Part shown: in pieces, positions 49,112 through 61,201 of the stretch
How the letters are laid out: the number at the start of each line of letters is the position of its first letter
Position numbering within the stretch: position 1 is the first letter of the stretch
Source: Nocardioides turkmenicus
Lineage (GTDB): Bacteria > Actinomycetota > Actinomycetes > Propionibacteriales > Nocardioidaceae
Assembly: GCF_011045035.1 (NCBI RefSeq)
Contig: NZ_JAALAA010000007.1
Span: 186,001-250,000, forward strand
Reading direction: 5' to 3'
DNA: 64,000 nt
Made by a program: the position numbers and the translations under genes
The notes under the pieces: model-generated
Told to the model about the DNA's origin: nothing
Seen by the model: the letters and a program-made list of their open reading frames with translations, nothing else
Databases searched by the model: none

Positions 49112-51960
49112 CCCAGACCTCCTGCTACCTCGTCGGGCGTCCCGAGGACCGCAAATCGAGCGGCACGGAGAAGCACTGGAGAGGTAAGAACGCAGCGTAT
49201 GTGCTGGTTCAGCTCGTCTTCATCCCAGTCGGCAACCTCCCCGGGTGCACTCGCCAGTTGGAGTAGAAACCGAGCGCCCTTCGCCCTGTTCGGCATGCCG
49301 CTGGACGCCGCCAGGTCCGCGATCGCGTCAGCGAAACCCACGATCAGCGCCTCCGGGCTGCTCCACTGCCATAGGCGGGATGCAATGGCCTGCGCCGCCG
49401 CCCACTGAGGCGCCGTATCCCCGACCAATCGCTGGGCCCGGTTCAAGTCCACATCCTCAGGGGCCAGCCCGGAGATCTGGTGCTCGAAGTGGGCCCACTT
49501 GCCCGGCGCCAGCATGACGGCCATGGCAGTCGTGATCGTCTGCAGCACATGTTGTTGGTCGCGCACGCCGAACGGGTGTGCCGGCAACTCGGCATCCGTC
49601 CAGCGACGGTGGTGCGTGATGAGGTTCCGGACCTCGGCCAACGACTTCGTACGCCCCGGCACGCGCGGCGTCGTAGCACCGATGCGAAGGAGTTGGTTCG
49701 GGTCTGGCGGCACGATCTGCCCTGTCGATTGACCACCGTTCGTTGCCCACAACAGTCCGCCGCGCGGAGGCGCCATAAACTCACCATCCAGCGAAAGCGT
49801 TTCCGCCGAGGTTGGGCGGTCCATCGAATAGAACTGGATGGACGCGGCGTCTCCATCGGTGCGGTCAATGAGCCGTGCGGTGTAGGTGCCGTTGTGACAC
49901 TTGGCCAACACCCAGCGGAGGCCGCGGAAGCCACGTTCACACACGAGAGTGGCAAATCCGATGCCAGCACGACCAATCGCGAACTCAGCCAGGTCGGCCT
50001 CGTCGTAGTAGCGCGAAAGCTCAGGCGTCTGGCGCAGCTTGTCGAACTCACGCCGCCAGTCATCGACGGAAAGTGGAAGGTCGAGCGTGCGACGCAGGGT
50101 GGAACCGACTTGCCGCGCATCGCTATCACGGAGAGTGATCGCCAGCTCGGTGGAGGTTCCCTGGGGTCCGTCGATCTCGAGCACCGCCCGCCCACCCCAG
50201 AGCTCCGGCAAGCTCGGTTGTGCCGGTGAGGTGCGGAGCCGAATCCCTTCGCCCGCTGACATCCCTGCTGCCGGTGCCTGCGGATCACGAACGGCGACGC
50301 TCAGGGTTCCCCCTGCGTTGCGGCCGTCACCGTCCAGGTCACCCAACGCAACGACCACCTCGTGGGTGCCGACGGCAAGTCCCTCGAGGGAGAGAAACAG
50401 TTCGCTCTCACCCGGCGGCCAGTCCACGTAGTACGGATCGCCGTTGATGGTGAGTCGGCACTTCTTCGGGGCCTGCTCAGCGCGAATCATGACGAGCGCT
50501 GGCTCGCCCGCGAGCCACTCCGCGGTCCCCTCGCCGTCCCAGCCGCTCGCTGCGACGCCGACGGGCTGGATGGACAGGTCGGAAACCACCGAGAGCCCTG
50601 CCGTGACCAGCGCCTTGCAGTCAGAGTCAGAGAGAACGTCCGGCACGCGGAGGGAGTAGGCGGACACGCCCTCGGCGGCAATGCTGGCGGGCTCGCACCA
50701 GGCCACGTCGGGCGGACTCACACTCGGAGCAGCGATTAGGCAGTACAGCCCACCCGGACGCACGAACTTGCCCTTGACCTCCGTCGCGGGCTCACCCTGC
50801 TTGCGCCGGAAGACCCACCAAGGCCCTCGCGTAATGCGGCACTGATCGGCGATCAGCAGGTTCACTTGGGTGGAGGCGGTCTTCAACTGGAGGAACGGTT
50901 CAGTCGGAGACGGCCAGCGCGACAGTTCCACTGGTGCCATCGCATACATCAAGGCTCCGTTGCGGATGATCTCCTTAGAACCCGCGACTGAGGCACGGGA
51001 GTTGCGCAACTCGTCGTACACCATCGGCAAGGTGAGCTGAAGCGGCTTGAGGTCAGGAATCACGGCATAGGCGTGCCATGCACCGTTCTGCAGCTTCAGT
51101 TGCAGCCGTGGATCAGTAAGGGCCGCCGGCCGGCGCTCAGCACCCGTGCCGCTTCCTCCCGATGCGGCGCGCTGGAAGTTGCGGGTCCGAACCTTGCTCG
51201 CCGAGTGTCGGGCATCGTGGAGCCATCGTCGAGACTGCCGCTCACTATTGAGGCTCTCGATAAGTCGGTCCAGCGTGGACGACTCGATGTAGGGGGAGGG
51301 CTCGTCTTCGCCCGACAAAAGGAGTGCCACGGCGACATGGCCGAGCAGCGCGGTGTTCTGACAGAACTTCTCGAGGCGCTCGCCGTAGTACCGAGACCAG
51401 GAGTGCAGGCGAACGCCGAGTGCCTCGGGGTCATCGAGCAGGCCCGGCCACCCCGTGCGGTAGTCGTAGAGCATCCGGGCCAGTTGGACCTGGAGGTAAC
51501 GCGGCAGCACGGCGTGAGTGATCGGCCAGGCGATCTTGCGAAACGTCGACGCCCAAGCACCCTGTGGAATCGCCCCGCCGTACTCCTTGGAGAATTTGCG
51601 GAACCAGCCACGTACCCGGTCGCGCTCGTATTCGCTGTCGATCCATTCTGGGGTGTTCTCGGCATAGATCGGCCAGAACTCGACGCCGTCATAGACGTAG
51701 CCGACCTCGGCCGCATGGACGGCGAACGGCAGCCAATGGTGGGTACTCGCTCGGGCGACGATACCTTCTCGATGCGCTGCGCGGACGCCCTGCTGGAGAA
51801 GAGTCACGTCGTCCGCCCTAAGGCCGTGCTCAAGAGCGAAAACAGGCGCCGACGGCTCGAGGTTCCGACGACGCTCGTGGAGGGCACAGAAGTGCCCGTC
51901 GAGGAGGTCGTGGAAGTACGCCAACGTCTCGGTCGTACTTCCTCTCTCAACCGTCACCAC
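49108..51960 (-). CDS. Unknown defence-operon protein, 950 aa
   Basis: First gene of the minus-strand operon. I start it at the GTG at 51960 because AAGGAGGG lies 8 bases upstream; the 62 codons above it are not protein-like. The N-terminal third is helical with conserved-looking Trp/Tyr/His segments (HWLPFAVHAAEVGYVYDG, WPITHAVLPRYLQVQLARML). The middle is beta-rich with Ig-like features (LEGLAVGTHEVVVALGDLDG), and the C-terminus is helical. No enzyme motif is visible. It could be a DruH- or DruB/C-like partner of the helicase; I cannot tell from reading alone. Confidence 0.75.
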   Translation of the reverse strand: MVTVERGSTTETLAYFHDLLDGHFCALHERRRNLEPSAPVFALEHGLRADDVTLLQQGVRAAHREGIVARASTHHWLPFAVHAAEVGYVYDGVEFWPIYAENTPEWIDSEYERDRVRGWFRKFSKEYGGAIPQGAWASTFRKIAWPITHAVLPRYLQVQLARMLYDYRTGWPGLLDDPEALGVRLHSWSRYYGERLEKFCQNTALLGHVAVALLLSGEDEPSPYIESSTLDRLIESLNSERQSRRWLHDARHSASKVRTRNFQRAASGGSGTGAERRPAALTDPRLQLKLQNGAWHAYAVIPDLKPLQLTLPMVYDELRNSRASVAGSKEIIRNGALMYAMAPVELSRWPSPTEPFLQLKTASTQVNLLIADQCRITRGPWWVFRRKQGEPATEVKGKFVRPGGLYCLIAAPSVSPPDVAWCEPASIAAEGVSAYSLRVPDVLSDSDCKALVTAGLSVVSDLSIQPVGVAASGWDGEGTAEWLAGEPALVMIRAEQAPKKCRLTINGDPYYVDWPPGESELFLSLEGLAVGTHEVVVALGDLDGDGRNAGGTLSVAVRDPQAPAAGMSAGEGIRLRTSPAQPSLPELWGGRAVLEIDGPQGTSTELAITLRDSDARQVGSTLRRTLDLPLSVDDWRREFDKLRQTPELSRYYDEADLAEFAIGRAGIGFATLVCERGFRGLRWVLAKCHNGTYTARLIDRTDGDAASIQFYSMDRPTSAETLSLDGEFMAPPRGGLLWATNGGQSTGQIVPPDPNQLLRIGATTPRVPGRTKSLAEVRNLITHHRRWTDAELPAHPFGVRDQQHVLQTITTAMAVMLAPGKWAHFEHQISGLAPEDVDLNRAQRLVGDTAPQWAAAQAIASRLWQWSSPEALIVGFADAIADLAASSGMPNRAKGARFLLQLASAPGEVADWDEDELNQHIRCVLTSPVLLRAARFAVLGTPDEVAGGLG

Positions 51961-52427
51961 CGCGGTGTCCCTCCTTCCGCTCCGCCCCGCACACTCGTCG
52001 GGTGTCGTTGCAGTCTCCGGGTGGGATTGGTCGGGCGCGGCTGGTCGCACCGTCTGGCCACCGAGCCAGCCTCGACTCCTGCCCCAGGACTTGTCAGCAC
52101 AACATCGACCATAGAGATTCGCACCGACAATTTTGCTCGGATTCATGTCGCCCCGGGGAACTCGTCATCAGATTTGGGGATCTCCGGTCAGATTCTGGGA
52201 CGTTCGTCGTGGGTCATCAGTCCTGCATGGCTCGGCTGACAGGAAGTTCGTTGAACGTGTCGACCTGGGCCGACCGCGTCGGTTAGTACAGTTCTGCCCC
52301 AGTTGTCCACTGCTGGAACGGTGCTCATGCGGACGTTGGGATGGCATCGGGGAGAAAACTCCTGTCCTAAAAACCTGTCCTAGGACAGGTTTGCATCACT
52401 TGTACACGTGCGTGCAAGGCTGGGGGA
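51961..52427. other. Island end: promoter region without genes
   Basis: 467 bases between the divergent starts of the 950-residue gene and the DUF255 gene. It must hold the promoters for both. I see no supported gene. The notable features are the palindrome at 52371-52392 and a CTTG...CAAG imperfect dyad at 52399-52418. Confidence 0.5.
52360..52392. promoter_or_regulatory. Perfect 22-bp palindrome plus half-site
   Basis: AAACCTGTCCT is followed directly by its mirror AGGACAGGTTT (52371-52392). A further half-site, TCCTGTCCTAA, lies at 52360-52370. The centre is about 46 bases upstream of the DUF255 start, a normal place for a TetR-type operator. No repressor gene is adjacent. Confidence 0.5.
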
Positions 52428-54407
<1,980 letters not shown>

Positions 54408-54470
54408 TCCGAGGCAACTATGTGGCCGTCCCATATGTCGGCGAGCGCGTAGAAGTGTAACTTCAGTCAC

Positions 54471-56366
54471 ATGACGGTCGATGTGGTTGCGTTCCTGGAG
54501 CTGCTGGCCGGGGATGCCACGGAGGCCGACTTCGAGGGACCGTCACGCGCCGCACGCGAGGCGGGTGCGACCGCCGAGGAGCAGGAGCGGATCGACTATG
54601 CCAAGCGCCTCGCGCTCCAGGTCAGGGACACCCTGGAGGCTCGCCGCCGGCGTGAGGGCGAGCTGGGGGCGCTGTTCGAGTCGGCCAACGACCTGGCGAT
54701 GCTGACCAACCTGGAGGCGGTGCTGCAGGCGATCGTGACCCGGGCCAAACAGCTGCTCAACAGCGACGTCGCCTACCTGACCCTCAACGACGAGCGCCGC
54801 GGCGAGTACATGCGGGTCACCGAGGGCATCCTGACCGCGGCCTTCCGCTCGACCCGGATCCCGTACGGCATCGGTCTGGGCGGGCTCGTCGCCCAGACCA
54901 TGAAGCCCTACTCGACCGCCGACTACATCCCCGACGAGCGGTTCCGGCACGCCCCCGACATCGACGGAGCCGTCAGCGGCGAGGGCATCCGCGCGATCAT
55001 CGGCGTGCCCCTCCTGCTCGGCACCCAGGTCATCGGCGTCCTCTTCGCGGCGAACCGGACCGTACGTCCCTTCGGAGCCGAGGCCAGCGCCCTGCTCGTC
55101 TCGCTGGCGGCCCACGCCGCGATCGCCGTGGACAAGGCCCGGCTCCTGGAGGAGACCCGCGCCGCGGTCGCCGAGCTCGAGGTCACCACACGCCAGCTGC
55201 AGGCGCGCAACGAGGCGGTCGAGCGCGCCGCCGACGCCCACGACCGGCTCACCCGGATCGTCGTCGAGGGTGGTGGCGTCGACGACGTCGTACGCAGCGT
55301 CGCCGAGGTCCTCGGCGCTCGGGTCGTCGTGCTGGACCTGAGCGGCGAGACCATCGCCAGCAGCGCGCCGGGCCAGCCGGTCTCCGACTATGAGGCGGCC
55401 GTGACCCGACGGAGCCTCGACCTGAGCCGTACCGCCGGCAGCGGCGACATCTACGCCACCCCGGTCCTGGCCGGCGCCGAGCAGCTCGGCTCGATGCTCC
55501 TCGGCCCGCGCGAGGTCGACCGCGAGGACGGGGATCTGGACGACGGCGACCAGCGGATCCTGGAGCGGGCCGCGCTGGTGACGGCGCTGCTGCTGCTCTT
55601 CCGCCGCAGCGTCGCCGAGGCCGAGGGACGGGTGCGCGGCGAGCTCCTCGACGAGCTGCTCTCCGGCACCACGCCCGACCCGGAGACGCTGCGCGAGCGC
55701 GGCCGGCTGCTGCAGGCGGACCTGTCCAGGCCCTATGCCGTGGTGGTGGCCAACGTCCCCGGCGATCGCGCCCGGGTCGGCCAGGCGGCGACCTTCGTCG
55801 CGGCCACCCACGACGGCTTCGCGGCGGTCCGGCAGGGGCAGGTCGTGCTGATCTTCCCCGACTGCGACGCCCGTGCCGCCGGCGAGCTCGTCGTCGAGGG
55901 GCTGCGCCTGTCGGCAAGCGCACCGGTGACCGTCGGCGCCGCCGGCCCGGTGCCGGGACCGCTGAGCAGCCCGGATGCCGTGGTGAAGGGCTACGACGAG
56001 GCCCGTCGCTGCCTGGCGGCGGCGATGACCCTGGGCCGGGAGGGCCAGGTGGTCACCGCCGACGACCTCGGGTTCGTGGGGCTGCTGCTCGGCTCCGACG
56101 GCCACCCGGCGGCGTACGTCTCCTCGCGGCTGGGCCCGGTGATCGACTACGACGCCGCGAAGGGGTCGAAGCTGGTCGAGACGCTGCGGGCCTACTTCGC
56201 CGCCGACCGCAATCTCACCCGCACCGCCGGTGCGCTGCACGTGCACGTCAACACCGTCACCCAGCGGCTGGAGCGGGTGACGCGGCTGCTTGGCAAGGGC
56301 TGGCAGGAGCCGGAGCGCCAGCTCGAGGTGCAGCTGGCGCTCCGGCTCCATCAGCTGGTCGCCTAG
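54471..56366 (+). CDS. GAF-domain regulator with PucR-type HTH
   Basis: 631 residues. An N-terminal helix (about 20-60) precedes a GAF sensor (about 80-225; NLEAVLQAIVTRAKQLLNSD, IIGVPLLLGTQVIGVLFAAN), a coiled coil (about 225-260), a second sensory region and a C-terminal PucR/CdaR HTH (LVETLRAYFAADRNLTRTAG, VHVNTVTQRLERV). PucR-like regulators activate catabolic or transport genes on binding a small molecule. The gene ends 3 bases from the convergent liv-type operon and near a tannase-like gene, so it may control uptake of an aromatic or ester substrate. ATG 54471. Confidence 0.87.
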   Translation: MTVDVVAFLELLAGDATEADFEGPSRAAREAGATAEEQERIDYAKRLALQVRDTLEARRRREGELGALFESANDLAMLTNLEAVLQAIVTRAKQLLNSDVAYLTLNDERRGEYMRVTEGILTAAFRSTRIPYGIGLGGLVAQTMKPYSTADYIPDERFRHAPDIDGAVSGEGIRAIIGVPLLLGTQVIGVLFAANRTVRPFGAEASALLVSLAAHAAIAVDKARLLEETRAAVAELEVTTRQLQARNEAVERAADAHDRLTRIVVEGGGVDDVVRSVAEVLGARVVVLDLSGETIASSAPGQPVSDYEAAVTRRSLDLSRTAGSGDIYATPVLAGAEQLGSMLLGPREVDREDGDLDDGDQRILERAALVTALLLLFRRSVAEAEGRVRGELLDELLSGTTPDPETLRERGRLLQADLSRPYAVVVANVPGDRARVGQAATFVAATHDGFAAVRQGQVVLIFPDCDARAAGELVVEGLRLSASAPVTVGAAGPVPGPLSSPDAVVKGYDEARRCLAAAMTLGREGQVVTADDLGFVGLLLGSDGHPAAYVSSRLGPVIDYDAAKGSKLVETLRAYFAADRNLTRTAGALHVHVNTVTQRLERVTRLLGKGWQEPERQLEVQLALRLHQLVA

Positions 56367-56369
56367 GTC

Positions 56370-57368
56370 TCAGGAACTACGACGGCTCAACCACATGTGT
56401 CGCGCCGTTCCCCAGATCCCCCGTCGGAACAGCAGCACCACGGTCACGAACACGGTGCCGGTGACGATCCCGATGCCGTCGAACCCGGACGAGGCCAGGT
56501 AGTCGGCGAGCATCACGATCAGCCCGGCGCCGATGACACCGCCCCACAGCGTGCCTATGCCACCCAGCACCGTCATCAGGACGACCTCGCCGGAGGTGGC
56601 CCAGTGCAGCTCGGGGAGTGCGACGAACCCGTGCGAGACGGCGAAGACGCCGCCGGCCAGGCCGGAGAGCCCGGCCGAGAGCACGAAGACGATCAGCTTG
56701 TAGCGCTCCACGTCGTAGCCCAGCGCCCGGGCTCGCGGCGCGTTGTCGCGGATCGCGACCAGCACCCGCCCGAAGGGGGAGTGGACGATCCGCCAGGCCG
56801 CCCACATCCCGAGCAGGATGATCGGCAGCGCCGCGTAGTAGAAGAAGAACGAGTCGGTCTCGACCGCCTCGATCCCGAAGAACGAGCGCGGCACGCCCTG
56901 GAGCCCGTTCTCCCCGCCGGTGAGAGATGAGGCCTGGTTGGCGATGAAGAAGAGCATCTGCGCGAAGGCCAGGGTGACCATCGCGAAGTAGATCCCGGAG
57001 CGCTTCACCGACAGGTAGCCGATCGGCACGGCGAGCACCATCGCGAAGAGAGCGCCGCCGAGCACCGCGACCGGGAACGGGACACCGAGGTGGATCGCGA
57101 TCAGGCCGGTCGCGTACGCCGAGCCGCCCCAGAACGCGGCATGCCCGAACGAGAGCAGCCCGCAATAGCCCAGCAGCAGGTCGAGGGCCACCGCGAAGAG
57201 CGCCCAGGCGGCGATGTCCATCGCCACCGGCGGGTAGACGAACCACGGCAGCCCGAGCGCGACGACGAGACCGATCCCCAGCAGCACCAGCCGCTGCCAC
57301 GGCCTCGCCCCGGCGATCGCCGCATGCTGCTCGCTGACGCTCGCGCCAGCGGTCGCGATCGACGTCAT
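56370..57368 (-). CDS. livM: Branched-chain-type ABC permease (LivM family)
   Basis: 332 residues with 8-10 hydrophobic segments. LLLGYCGLLSFGHAAFWGGS, IGYLSVKRSGIYFAMVTLAF, AIRDNAPRARALGYDVERYK and VLGGIGTLWGGVIGA are diagnostic for LivM. It pairs with LivH to form the channel. ATG 57368 overlaps the livH stop by 4 bases. It is the last gene of the operon livG-livF-binding protein-livH-livM. Confidence 0.9.
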   Translation of the reverse strand: MTSIATAGASVSEQHAAIAGARPWQRLVLLGIGLVVALGLPWFVYPPVAMDIAAWALFAVALDLLLGYCGLLSFGHAAFWGGSAYATGLIAIHLGVPFPVAVLGGALFAMVLAVPIGYLSVKRSGIYFAMVTLAFAQMLFFIANQASSLTGGENGLQGVPRSFFGIEAVETDSFFFYYAALPIILLGMWAAWRIVHSPFGRVLVAIRDNAPRARALGYDVERYKLIVFVLSAGLSGLAGGVFAVSHGFVALPELHWATSGEVVLMTVLGGIGTLWGGVIGAGLIVMLADYLASSGFDGIGIVTGTVFVTVVLLFRRGIWGTARHMWLSRRSS

Positions 57369-58237
57369 GCCGTCGCCTCCTCTCGTCCGAAGAGCCCGGC
57401 CGGCCGGGCCAGCACGACCACGGCCATGAGCACGAAGATGAGCACCTGCGCGAACGTCGGTGCGTACGCCTGCCCGAACGCCTCCACCAGCCCGACCAGG
57501 AAGCCGCCCACCACGGCGCCCACGATCGAGCCGAGCCCGCCGATCACCACCACCGCGAACAGGATGATGATGAAGTCGCTGCCCATCTCGGCGGTGATCG
57601 CTCGGAACGGCGCCGCCAGGACCCCGGCCAGCCCGGCGAGCGCGACCCCGAAGCCGAAGACCGGGGTCACCCAGCGCCCGACGTTGATCCCGAGCGCACC
57701 CGCGAGCTCCGGCCGCTCGGTCGCGGCGCGGACGATCATCCCCACCCGCGTACGCGTCATCAGCAGCCAGACGCCGAGGCAGACGAGCAGCGCGACGCCG
57801 ATCACGAAGAGCTGGTAGACCGGCAGACCGACACCGGCCAGCTGGACCCGTCCGTCGAGTGCCGAGGGGCGCTCGTAGGGCAGTCCCGAGACCCCGTAGC
57901 GGCGCTTGACCAGGTCGACCAGGAGCAGGGTCAGCCCGAAGGTGAGCAGCAGGTTGTAGAGCGGGTCGAGCGGCAGCAGCCAGCGCACCAGCAGCCGCTC
58001 GACCAGCATCCCGAAGACCAGCATCAGCAGCGGCACCACGATCAGCGCCAGCCACAGGCTCATCCCGACGGTGTCCAGGAGCACCGCGGCGGCGACCGCC
58101 CCCAGCATGTAGAAGGCGCCGTGGGCGAAGTTGACCACGCCCAGCACCCCGAAGATGACGGCCAGGCCGAGCGCGGCCAGCGCGTAGAAGCTGCCAGCCG
58201 CGAGGCCCTGGACCGTGTATTGCAGAACCGCGTTCAT
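57365..58237 (-). CDS. livH: Branched-chain-type ABC permease (LivH family)
   Basis: 290 residues, strongly hydrophobic. The start YALAALGLAVIFGVLGVVNF followed by AHGAFYMLGA is the LivH hallmark; RAATERPELAGALGINVGRW is the loop that contacts the ATPases. Partner of LivM. The family also imports aromatic acids and amides, so leucine-type substrates should not be assumed. Confidence 0.9.
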   Translation of the reverse strand: MNAVLQYTVQGLAAGSFYALAALGLAVIFGVLGVVNFAHGAFYMLGAVAAAVLLDTVGMSLWLALIVVPLLMLVFGMLVERLLVRWLLPLDPLYNLLLTFGLTLLLVDLVKRRYGVSGLPYERPSALDGRVQLAGVGLPVYQLFVIGVALLVCLGVWLLMTRTRVGMIVRAATERPELAGALGINVGRWVTPVFGFGVALAGLAGVLAAPFRAITAEMGSDFIIILFAVVVIGGLGSIVGAVVGGFLVGLVEAFGQAYAPTFAQVLIFVLMAVVVLARPAGLFGREEATA

Positions 58238-58264
58238 ACCAATCCCTCTAGACGTCGGATGCAG

Positions 58265-59512
<1,248 letters not shown>

Positions 59513-59560
59513 CGTGTCTCTCCTCGCGGGGGTTGGGACTGCGCTGTGCTGGGCGGTACG

Positions 59561-60253
59561 TCAGATCCCGAGGTGTTCGAGCAGTTCGTCCTGACGTTCG
59601 ACGAACTCGTCGTTGTCGAGGCTCTCGACCAGGCGACCCTGGGCGAGCAGGTAGTGGCGGTCGGCGACGGTGGCGGCGAAACGTACGTTCTGCTCGATCA
59701 GGAGCACGCCGATCCCGGACTGCTTCGCGGTCCGCACGATGTCGCCGATCTGGGCGACGATGACAGGGGCGAGGCCCTCGGAGGGCTCGTCGAGAAGGAG
59801 CACCCGGGCGCCGGTGCGGAGCACGCGGGCGACGGCGAGCATCTGCTGCTCCCCGCCCGAGAGCGTCGTCCCGCCGGCTCGCCGGCGGCTGCCGAGAGCC
59901 GGAAAGGCGTCATAGACCTGCTCCAGCGTCCACGCGGACTCCGAGACCCGCGGCGGCAGCAGCAGGTTCTCCTCCACGCTCAGGTTGGCGAAGATGCCGC
60001 GGTCGTCCTGCACCCAGCCGAGGCCGGCACGGGCCCGCTTGTGCGCGGGCAGCGTGGTGATGTCGCGGCCGTCGAGCCGGACCGATCCGGTCAGGTGCTT
60101 GTGGAGACCCATCAGGCAGCGGACCAGGGTGGTCTTGCCAGCGCCGTTGCGTCCGACGAGAGTGACGACCTCGCCCTCGGCGACGCTCAGGGTCGCCTCG
60201 CGCAGGGCCTGCGCCTCGCCGTACCAGGCGCTCAGGTTCTCTACCTCAAGCAC
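59561..60253 (-). CDS. livF: Branched-chain-type ABC ATPase (LivF family)
   Basis: 230 residues. Walker A is GRNGAGKTT, the signature is LSGGEQQM and Walker B is VLLLDEPSEGLAP, with the LivF-type ending LLIEQNVRFAATVADRHYLL. It overlaps livG by 8 bases. It hydrolyses ATP at the cytoplasmic face together with LivG. Confidence 0.9.
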   Translation of the reverse strand: MLEVENLSAWYGEAQALREATLSVAEGEVVTLVGRNGAGKTTLVRCLMGLHKHLTGSVRLDGRDITTLPAHKRARAGLGWVQDDRGIFANLSVEENLLLPPRVSESAWTLEQVYDAFPALGSRRRAGGTTLSGGEQQMLAVARVLRTGARVLLLDEPSEGLAPVIVAQIGDIVRTAKQSGIGVLLIEQNVRFAATVADRHYLLAQGRLVESLDNDEFVERQDELLEHLGI

Positions 60254-61019
60254 TGTGGGCCTCCCCGAGGTAGGCGGTGATGACGCGGGGGTCCGCGCGG
60301 ACCTCGTCGTAGGGGCCCTCGGCCAGCACGGAGCCCTGCTGCAGGACGGTGACCCGGTCGGCGAGCTGGCCGACCACGTGCATGTTGTGGTCGACGAAGA
60401 CGACCGTGCGACCTGCGGCGATGCGCCGCACGAGCTCGATGGTGCGGTCGACGTCCTCGATGCCCATCCCGGCGGTCGGCTCGTCGAGCAGCAGCAGCCT
60501 CGGCTCGACGGCGAGCACGAGGGCGAGCTCGAGCGCCCGCTTCTGGCCGTACGCCATCAGGCCGGTCGGCCGGTCGGCCAGCTCGGTCAGGCCGACCTCG
60601 GCGAGCAGCCGGTCGACCTCCTCGCGGCGCCGCCCGAGCAGCCTCTCCGAGCGCCAGAACCTCAGCCCCTGGTTGGTGAGCCCCTGGAGCGCGATCTCCA
60701 CGTGCTCGCGCGGGGTGAGGTTCTCGAAGAGGCTGGTGATCTGGAAGGAGCGGGCCACCCCGTGGCGGGTGATCCGCTCCGGTGCCATCCCGGTGACGTC
60801 GTCACCGAAGACCCTGATCCGTCCGCTGGTGGGTTTGAGGAAGCCGGTGAGCAGGTTGAACAGGGTCGTCTTGCCGGCGCCGTTCGGGCCGACGAGCGCG
60901 TGGACGGTGCCCTCGGCGACCTCCAGGTCGACAGAGCTGACCGCCCGGAAACCGCGGAAGTCCTTGGTGAGGCCCTCGGTCCGCAGAGCCCAGTCCTGGG
61001 TCGGTGTGGTGCTCGTCAC
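60246..61019 (-). CDS. livG: Branched-chain-type ABC ATPase (LivG family)
   Basis: 257 residues from GTG 61019. Walker A is GPNGAGKTTLFNLLTGFLKP and Walker B is LLLLDEPTAGMG; the signature segment is degenerate (MAYGQKRALE), as is usual for LivG. First gene of the operon, so the promoter lies in the gap shared with the divergent esterase gene. Confidence 0.9.
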   Translation of the reverse strand: MTSTTPTQDWALRTEGLTKDFRGFRAVSSVDLEVAEGTVHALVGPNGAGKTTLFNLLTGFLKPTSGRIRVFGDDVTGMAPERITRHGVARSFQITSLFENLTPREHVEIALQGLTNQGLRFWRSERLLGRRREEVDRLLAEVGLTELADRPTGLMAYGQKRALELALVLAVEPRLLLLDEPTAGMGIEDVDRTIELVRRIAAGRTVVFVDHNMHVVGQLADRVTVLQQGSVLAEGPYDEVRADPRVITAYLGEAHSA

Positions 61020-61201
61020 ATGGGCGACGCTAGGGAAGTGGTGAGACGTACGCCATAGCGGTTCGGGACACAGTCACCGGGGTCGTTGTGTGGCTGATCG
61101 CCATGCGGCTGCCGTGGTGGGATGCTCGCGGTCGGCCACACCTCGAGCCGCCGAGATGTGTGCGGAAGCCACATGGCGCAGGTCACACGGCGTCGCGATC
61201 C

